Positions 60,044-64,000 of a DNA stretch of 64,000 bases are shown piece by piece (the first letter of the stretch is position 1; each line of letters begins with the position of its first letter). A model generated the notes under the pieces. The model was not told the DNA's origin and did no database searches. It was given only the letters and a program-made list of their open reading frames with translations. Source of the DNA: Pycnococcus provasolii. Its lineage: Eukaryota; Chlorophyta; Pseudoscourfieldiophyceae; Pseudoscourfieldiales. Position numbers and translations under genes: made by a program. The stretch spans positions 186,001 to 250,000 of the forward strand of contig CP150587.1 in the NCBI GenBank assembly GCA_049487715.1. The letters are read 5' to 3'.

Positions 60044-61053
60044 ATGGTGGCTTCATCTCTGCTTGAGTACGTCTCAGTCTCTTTATCAATAAATAACTCG
60101 ACCAGATATCTGTACGTGAAGCCACACAGAGGTGTCTCTTTGGTGGTGGCTTAACTTCTTCTTCCCCATCTTCGTCTTCATCCTCTGTGCTCTTCCTGTG
60201 TGGATTTGTCAATGCCGAGGAATGTCAAGCGCTCTTCAGCACATTGCAACAGCAGAAGAAAACCTCCTCGAAGAAGAAATCAAACACTCCGTCGTCAAAG
60301 CAGCGAACATCCGGACAACTTGCACTTTCATGCAACGCTTCTCACTTGGAGATTCACAGGTCTGGAAAGGCGTGTTTAATTGCATTCGCCAACGAAAATG
60401 ACGCGTCGATGGTGCTGAACGCGAAGACACTACCAAGCTGCGAAACACCCACGCGTGGACTCGCAAGCTGGGTGCAGGCGCACGAAGCGGAGAACTACAC
60501 GCTTGAGCACCAGACTGAGCTGGCGACGGAACTGGACGTCTTCATGGCGGAATTCGACAACGCGGAACTCGCCTCCAAGAGACGCAGAGACGCTGCCATA
60601 CGGTCGTCCGCAGCCGCAGACGCGAACGATGACGACGGGGGAGGGTGGACAGTCGTCACGCGACGACGCAAGGGGGCTGGAAAACGCTCACTCGACGACG
60701 ACGTCTCAGACGAAGAAGCCGAAGGGGACGGCTGGCAACTCGCTTCCAAGTCGTTCCAAGCTCTGCCACTTGCCATGGCGGAACGTCTCGCGGCGGAAAT
60801 ACGAGGACAAACGGCACTCGCGAATGGCGACACGCCAACTTCCGCCGACGCCGCAGCAGCATCCCTCGCAGCCTCTCGAGCGAAGAAGAAACGAAAGAAG
60901 GACGCGGCGGCGCTTGGATTGCCATCCTTCTACCGACACCAAAACGAACGTCGTCTCAGAGAGTCGTTCAAACGCGGCAAGGCGAATGCATCCGACGCAT
61001 CCGCGCGTCTCGATGCCGCACGACGCGCCGCGGAACGACTTGCGCGTCAGTAA
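60044..61053 (+). CDS. RRP7: RRP7-like ribosome biogenesis factor, apparent frameshift
   Basis: The N-terminus starts at an ATG at 60044 (MVASSLLEYVSVSLSINNST) and includes RYLYVKPHRG, matching the RRP7 segment before its RRM-like domain. This frame ends at TAA 60149-60151. The remainder lies in another frame, open from 60097 to the stop at 61053, with LFLCGFVNAEECQALF (RRM strand-helix), a linker ASWVQAHEAENYTLEH, GWTVVTRRRKGAG and the conserved tail LPSFYRHQNERRLRESFKRG. RRP7 acts in the small-subunit processome in the nucleolus. No AG acceptor exists between 60133 and 60186 to make an intron, so one base seems to be missing in a CTTCTTC-rich stretch. Either a sequence error, a mutation, or frameshifting would explain it. 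The stop is 68 bp from the neighbouring convergent gene. Confidence 0.75.
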
Positions 61054-61121
61054 AATACATGTAAAAGCTAAGATTGCTCATTCAGTACAAGTATGTATGT
61101 ATATATGTATGCATTTTTGTT

Positions 61122-63380
61122 TTACACTCCTCCTTGCGTCGACCTCCTCTTCAACTCATCGCGCGACGCCGCGGCGGCTCGAGACTGCCAAGCATCATCT
61201 CCCTCCTTCCCTTTCACAGCAATGTCGATAGGTCCGTTCGGCGGCGTGCCTGCCCGACCAGCGCGATGGCCGCCACCGCCGCCGTTGCTCCGTTTCGGAG
61301 CCTGTCCGCCGACAAACCAAACGAAAGCCTGGCGCGTACAGTACAAAACTAAAACCACGAAAACCACGAGCATGACCGGCGCACCGTAGCGAGCACCCTC
61401 GCCACCTGGACGGAACATGTCCATCGAATCTGCACCGCGCCACGTGTGCTGGCTGTGATGCTTGAACCAATCGCGCAATTCCAGTACATCGTGCACCGTA
61501 ACCACACTCGGGTTGTCGGCGGCGTACTCGTACACGACGTCCGTCAGAACGCCCGGACCCGTCGCCTCGAGCGTAAGGCTTGGATTGCGTGCCACATCCT
61601 CCTTCTCCGCGTGAGCGATGCGATCGTCGGCAAGCACGCGGCGCGCAGCCTCGTCCGCGACGCGGCGAAGCACTTCGTGTCTCGGCGTGGCGTAGAAAAT
61701 GAAGTTTGAAAGCTGAGGATGCCTCGCGTACGAGTTCAAGCCTAGCGCCTTGCCCACGGCGACAAACACACCCTCCGCGGAGGCACGCCACGTGCGAGCG
61801 CGAGGCTTTGGCTGCTCCTCGAAAAACACCGCGCGAGGCGAGTCCGGACATGCGGTCGCATCTTCCACGCATACCAGGTCCGAGTTGTAGAAGACGCGAT
61901 CGTGCATCGTCAACAGCTCACCCACCACGGCGACGTCGCTGTCGGCGTAGATGCCACCGGCGAGGTATACCTTGGCATAACGCCACAGGTCGGTCTTCTG
62001 AACGGGCAGGTTGCACGCCTTGAAGGCGCGAGGGAGCAGGCCGTCCCCGTTCGTGAGTTTGTCGTACGCGTCGACGTCAGCCTCGAGGTCGGACCATTCG
62101 GTCGTCATGTCAATGGCGTATCCAGCTCTCAGCCATGTTCTCTTCCAGCGTGCCACCTCGCTTCCTGGATTCGGGCCCTCCGTCATGTGGACGACAGGAA
62201 ACGGCGAGACGGCGGACGGCGCGGCGGCGGTGACGGATAACGTTTCGCCGTTGTCAGCGGCAGTGGCGGCGACGGCAGTCATCTCGTCTTTCCGCCCCTG
62301 CTCGCGAAGCCGGAATGTCTCCATGATGCGACGCTGGTAGTGCAGCAAGCCTCGCAGACGTTCAATTTTTGCGACGCCGTTCAGCGCGCGTCCTGACAGG
62401 TGCACGACGAATCGCTTCGATTCGTCGGGATGCACGTTCGTTCCGTGTGCGTTAAACGTTCGACGAGGTAGCCAGAGCACACGGCTTTTGAAGTCGTGCT
62501 CGTGTCCTTTGAGAGGGAGCGTCATGCGTCTTTTGATGCGGTCGCCGAACGCCTTGGGCTCGACGTGCACGAGCGAGAGGAAAGCGCGTTGCTCCCACGC
62601 GAACGGGCACACTTTCCAGTTGCACAGCGTCGACCCTCCCTTGGTTTCCGACGACAGGCTGTGTCGCAGTTCGATGGCTAGGTCGAGGAATTTTCGCATG
62701 TGTTCGTCGTTGCGGTAGATGACGACGCCTGCGTTGAGTCCTCCGCCGTCCATGGAGAGCGCCATGCTTTTATCCATGTGTTCCATCTGCTTGAGTATGC
62801 CTCCTATGCTAAAGTCAGGGTTGACGACGACGGCGTCAGCGTCGAGCGTGAATGCGTAGTCCGCGCCTTGTTCAAATGACGCCTTGGCTAGGTCCAGTTT
62901 GCACCACGACGGCGCTTCCTGGCACGGCTTCGTGTCAACGAACTTAGGTGTGACGTGCGCGTGTCGCGACGTGTACGCAGTCAGCGACCTTCTGAGTCCT
63001 TCCATGATATCTGCGGGATACCCTGACGCTAAGACGATGCAGTCAACACGATACGGCGCATACGAAACCGTGTCCGAACCGACTGACGACGATGACGAAG
63101 AATCCAAAGAAGACGACGACGACGACGACGATGACGACGACGACGATGACGACGACGACGATGACGAAGACGACGAACCCACACCACGAGGGTCTGACGC
63201 ACCATAGATCAAATCTGTAGTCACGAGAGGATTGACTTCCCCATCTTCGCCGTCGGAAGCACGGCCGAGCATATTCGTGGAGAGAGGGACGAGCGAGGAG
63301 GACGATACCAGTAGGCTCGACGTGTGCTTTTGGTTTCGACTCCAGCTAGGAGGTGACTCGGAAGAAGAAGAAGACGCCAT
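61122..63380 (-). CDS. Two-domain glycosyltransferase (GT34-like plus GT32-like), membrane protein
   Basis: A 752-residue protein from the ATG at 63380 (MASSSSSESPP); the frame continues upstream only through a telomeric repeat that would encode Gly-Leu runs. A poly-Ser tract encoded by a TCGTCG-type repeat covers about residues 67-92. The first catalytic domain, about residues 100-330, has DXD in FTLDADAVVVNPD near 178 and resembles GMA12/MNN10 (GT34)-type folds. The second, about 380-640, has KTDLWRYAKVYLAGGIYADS with DSD near 478, the hallmark of GT32 (OCH1-type) enzymes. A transmembrane helix (APVMLVVFVVLVLY) lies near residues 668-690 with a short Gly/basic tail. Golgi glycan synthesis is inferred. 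An N-terminal anchor is not visible, so topology would be unusual. Confidence 0.82.
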   Translation of the reverse strand: MASSSSSESPPSWSRNQKHTSSLLVSSSSLVPLSTNMLGRASDGEDGEVNPLVTTDLIYGASDPRGVGSSSSSSSSSSSSSSSSSSSSSSSLDSSSSSSVGSDTVSYAPYRVDCIVLASGYPADIMEGLRRSLTAYTSRHAHVTPKFVDTKPCQEAPSWCKLDLAKASFEQGADYAFTLDADAVVVNPDFSIGGILKQMEHMDKSMALSMDGGGLNAGVVIYRNDEHMRKFLDLAIELRHSLSSETKGGSTLCNWKVCPFAWEQRAFLSLVHVEPKAFGDRIKRRMTLPLKGHEHDFKSRVLWLPRRTFNAHGTNVHPDESKRFVVHLSGRALNGVAKIERLRGLLHYQRRIMETFRLREQGRKDEMTAVAATAADNGETLSVTAAAPSAVSPFPVVHMTEGPNPGSEVARWKRTWLRAGYAIDMTTEWSDLEADVDAYDKLTNGDGLLPRAFKACNLPVQKTDLWRYAKVYLAGGIYADSDVAVVGELLTMHDRVFYNSDLVCVEDATACPDSPRAVFFEEQPKPRARTWRASAEGVFVAVGKALGLNSYARHPQLSNFIFYATPRHEVLRRVADEAARRVLADDRIAHAEKEDVARNPSLTLEATGPGVLTDVVYEYAADNPSVVTVHDVLELRDWFKHHSQHTWRGADSMDMFRPGGEGARYGAPVMLVVFVVLVLYCTRQAFVWFVGGQAPKRSNGGGGGHRAGRAGTPPNGPIDIAVKGKEGDDAWQSRAAAASRDELKRRSTQGGV

Positions 63381-63796
63381 TCTTCGGATCTGATTTTTAT
63401 CAAAGGAGAGGGGGGGGAGATGGATTTCGCGATCGGAGGAAGAGGAACGCGGCGACGAGTGCCCGAGCCCTAACCCTAACCCTAACCTTAACCCTAGCCC
63501 TAGCCCCATCGGCGGACGCGCGCGAACTGGCTGTAGGAAACTACGGGAGGTATAATTTAGATACTTAAGAGAGTAGACGGATGTGTGTGTAAGTAAGGTA
63601 GTAGTAGGTAAATCTTCTTAAGGCAACAACCCAACTTAAGGTCGTTACACAATTACAAGAAGAATGAGCTCCTCCTACTGAGCTCGGTTCGACGCGTTGT
63701 TGAGCTGATGAGCTCCTCCTCGCACCAGCGGCAAGCAGGGTTAATAACACCGCTGCCGCGTGACAAATGTAGTCGTGCAGGAAGTCGACGAGAGGA
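63381..63796. other. Spacer with telomere-like repeat
   Basis: CCCTAACCCTAACCCTAACC-type units with CCTAGC variants at 63465-63506. The rest is unremarkable. Confidence 0.6.
63465..63506 (-). repeat. Interstitial CCCTAA/CCCTAG array
   Basis: About seven partly degenerate units, directly upstream of the two-domain glycosyltransferase; in the minus frame it reads as Gly-Leu repeats. Confidence 0.9.
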
Positions 63797-64000
63797 TCAC
63801 AATTCACAACTTATATTCATTCTCCTCAAGGCACTGCACGTGATGTTGTCCATCATGGGACCAAGCACGGCGAACGCCAGCGCGTTCGCACCGTGCACGA
63901 GAAGAGCGCGTTGCACCGCCCTCGCCTCCGCGGCTAGGTGGTTGAGCTCGATGCTAGCAGACATCGCGCGCCCGTACGCGCGTACGACGAGCTCGCGCGT
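63797..64000 (-). CDS. Partial protein, C-terminal 67 residues
   Basis: From the window end the minus-strand frame is open for 67 codons to a TGA at 63799-63797. The peptide includes TRELVVRAYGRAM, ELNHLAAEARAVQRALLVHG, FAVLGPMMDNI and ends SCEL. It looks helical with G/C-biased codons like the other genes. The start lies beyond the window; the family is not recognisable. Confidence 0.55.
   Translation of the reverse strand, partial: TRELVVRAYGRAMSASIELNHLAAEARAVQRALLVHGANALAFAVLGPMMDNITCSALRRMNISCEL

Noticed and set aside
63381-63509. N-terminal extension of the two-domain glycosyltransferase
   Set aside because: It encodes Gly-Leu repeats from the telomere-like array and no useful start.
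63565-63807. 80-codon minus-strand frame near the window end
   Set aside because: Overlaps the better supported partial CDS at 63797-64000 only slightly and has no features of its own.

Overview
The window looks like nuclear DNA of a unicellular green alga of the prasinophyte grade, probably flagellated. The basis is gene content: a plant-type phytochrome fused to a histidine kinase and two receiver domains, a FLU-like regulator of tetrapyrrole synthesis, plastid-type starch-binding (CBM20) proteins, GT29 sialyltransferase-like enzymes, cytosolic eIF4A, ADAT1, RRP7, and a possible FBF1-like transition-fibre protein. Genes are mostly intronless. Where introns are needed they are short GT-AG introns of 62, 83 and 132 nt, which I place from reading-frame continuity. 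No genus is assigned.

Layout. 1-2037: end of a coiled-coil protein gene, then a calmodulin-like gene. 2038-5335: a bacterial-type aliphatic amidase gene set in spacer rich in minisatellites (55, 44 and 7 bp units). 5336-8189: GT29 enzyme and a J-domain protein, convergent. 8190-10620: 50 bp and 45 bp arrays and a broken THAP-like ORF. 10788-18529: second GT29-like enzyme, a membrane BspA/DUF285 protein beside a copia fragment, a BTB-BACK protein, and FLU. 18530-25254: spacer with a retroelement-like scrap, then the 1785-residue phytochrome. 25255-39265: GFA/DUF6151-like gene, an unknown gene, ADAT1, a two-TM protein and a 973-residue unknown, separated by spacers with a TIR element and repeat families. 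39266-43838: eIF4A and the FBF1-like coiled-coil gene. 43839-53191: a 34 bp TIR foldback element, then three paralogous same-strand genes sharing an Ala/Arg/Glu-rich helical module, two of them with CBM20 domains. 53516-55339: a proline-rich small protein and a TraB protein. 56080-58944: an N-myristoylated WD40 / MLKL-like helical bundle / kinase fusion flanked by related direct repeats. 60044-63380: RRP7 with an apparent frameshift, and a two-domain glycosyltransferase. 63797-64000: end of another gene.

Several genes sit in tight convergent pairs (56-126 bp between stop codons), while the upstream spacers of divergent genes are long and hold nearly all the repeats. TTAGGG-type arrays occur at about seven internal places, one of them head-to-head, and two run into the 5' ends of open frames.

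The most unusual candidates are the WD40-MLKL-like-kinase protein, which resembles cell-death or allorecognition architectures, and the CBM20/helical-module cluster. All identifications come from reading the sequence and recalled family motifs; no database search was possible.
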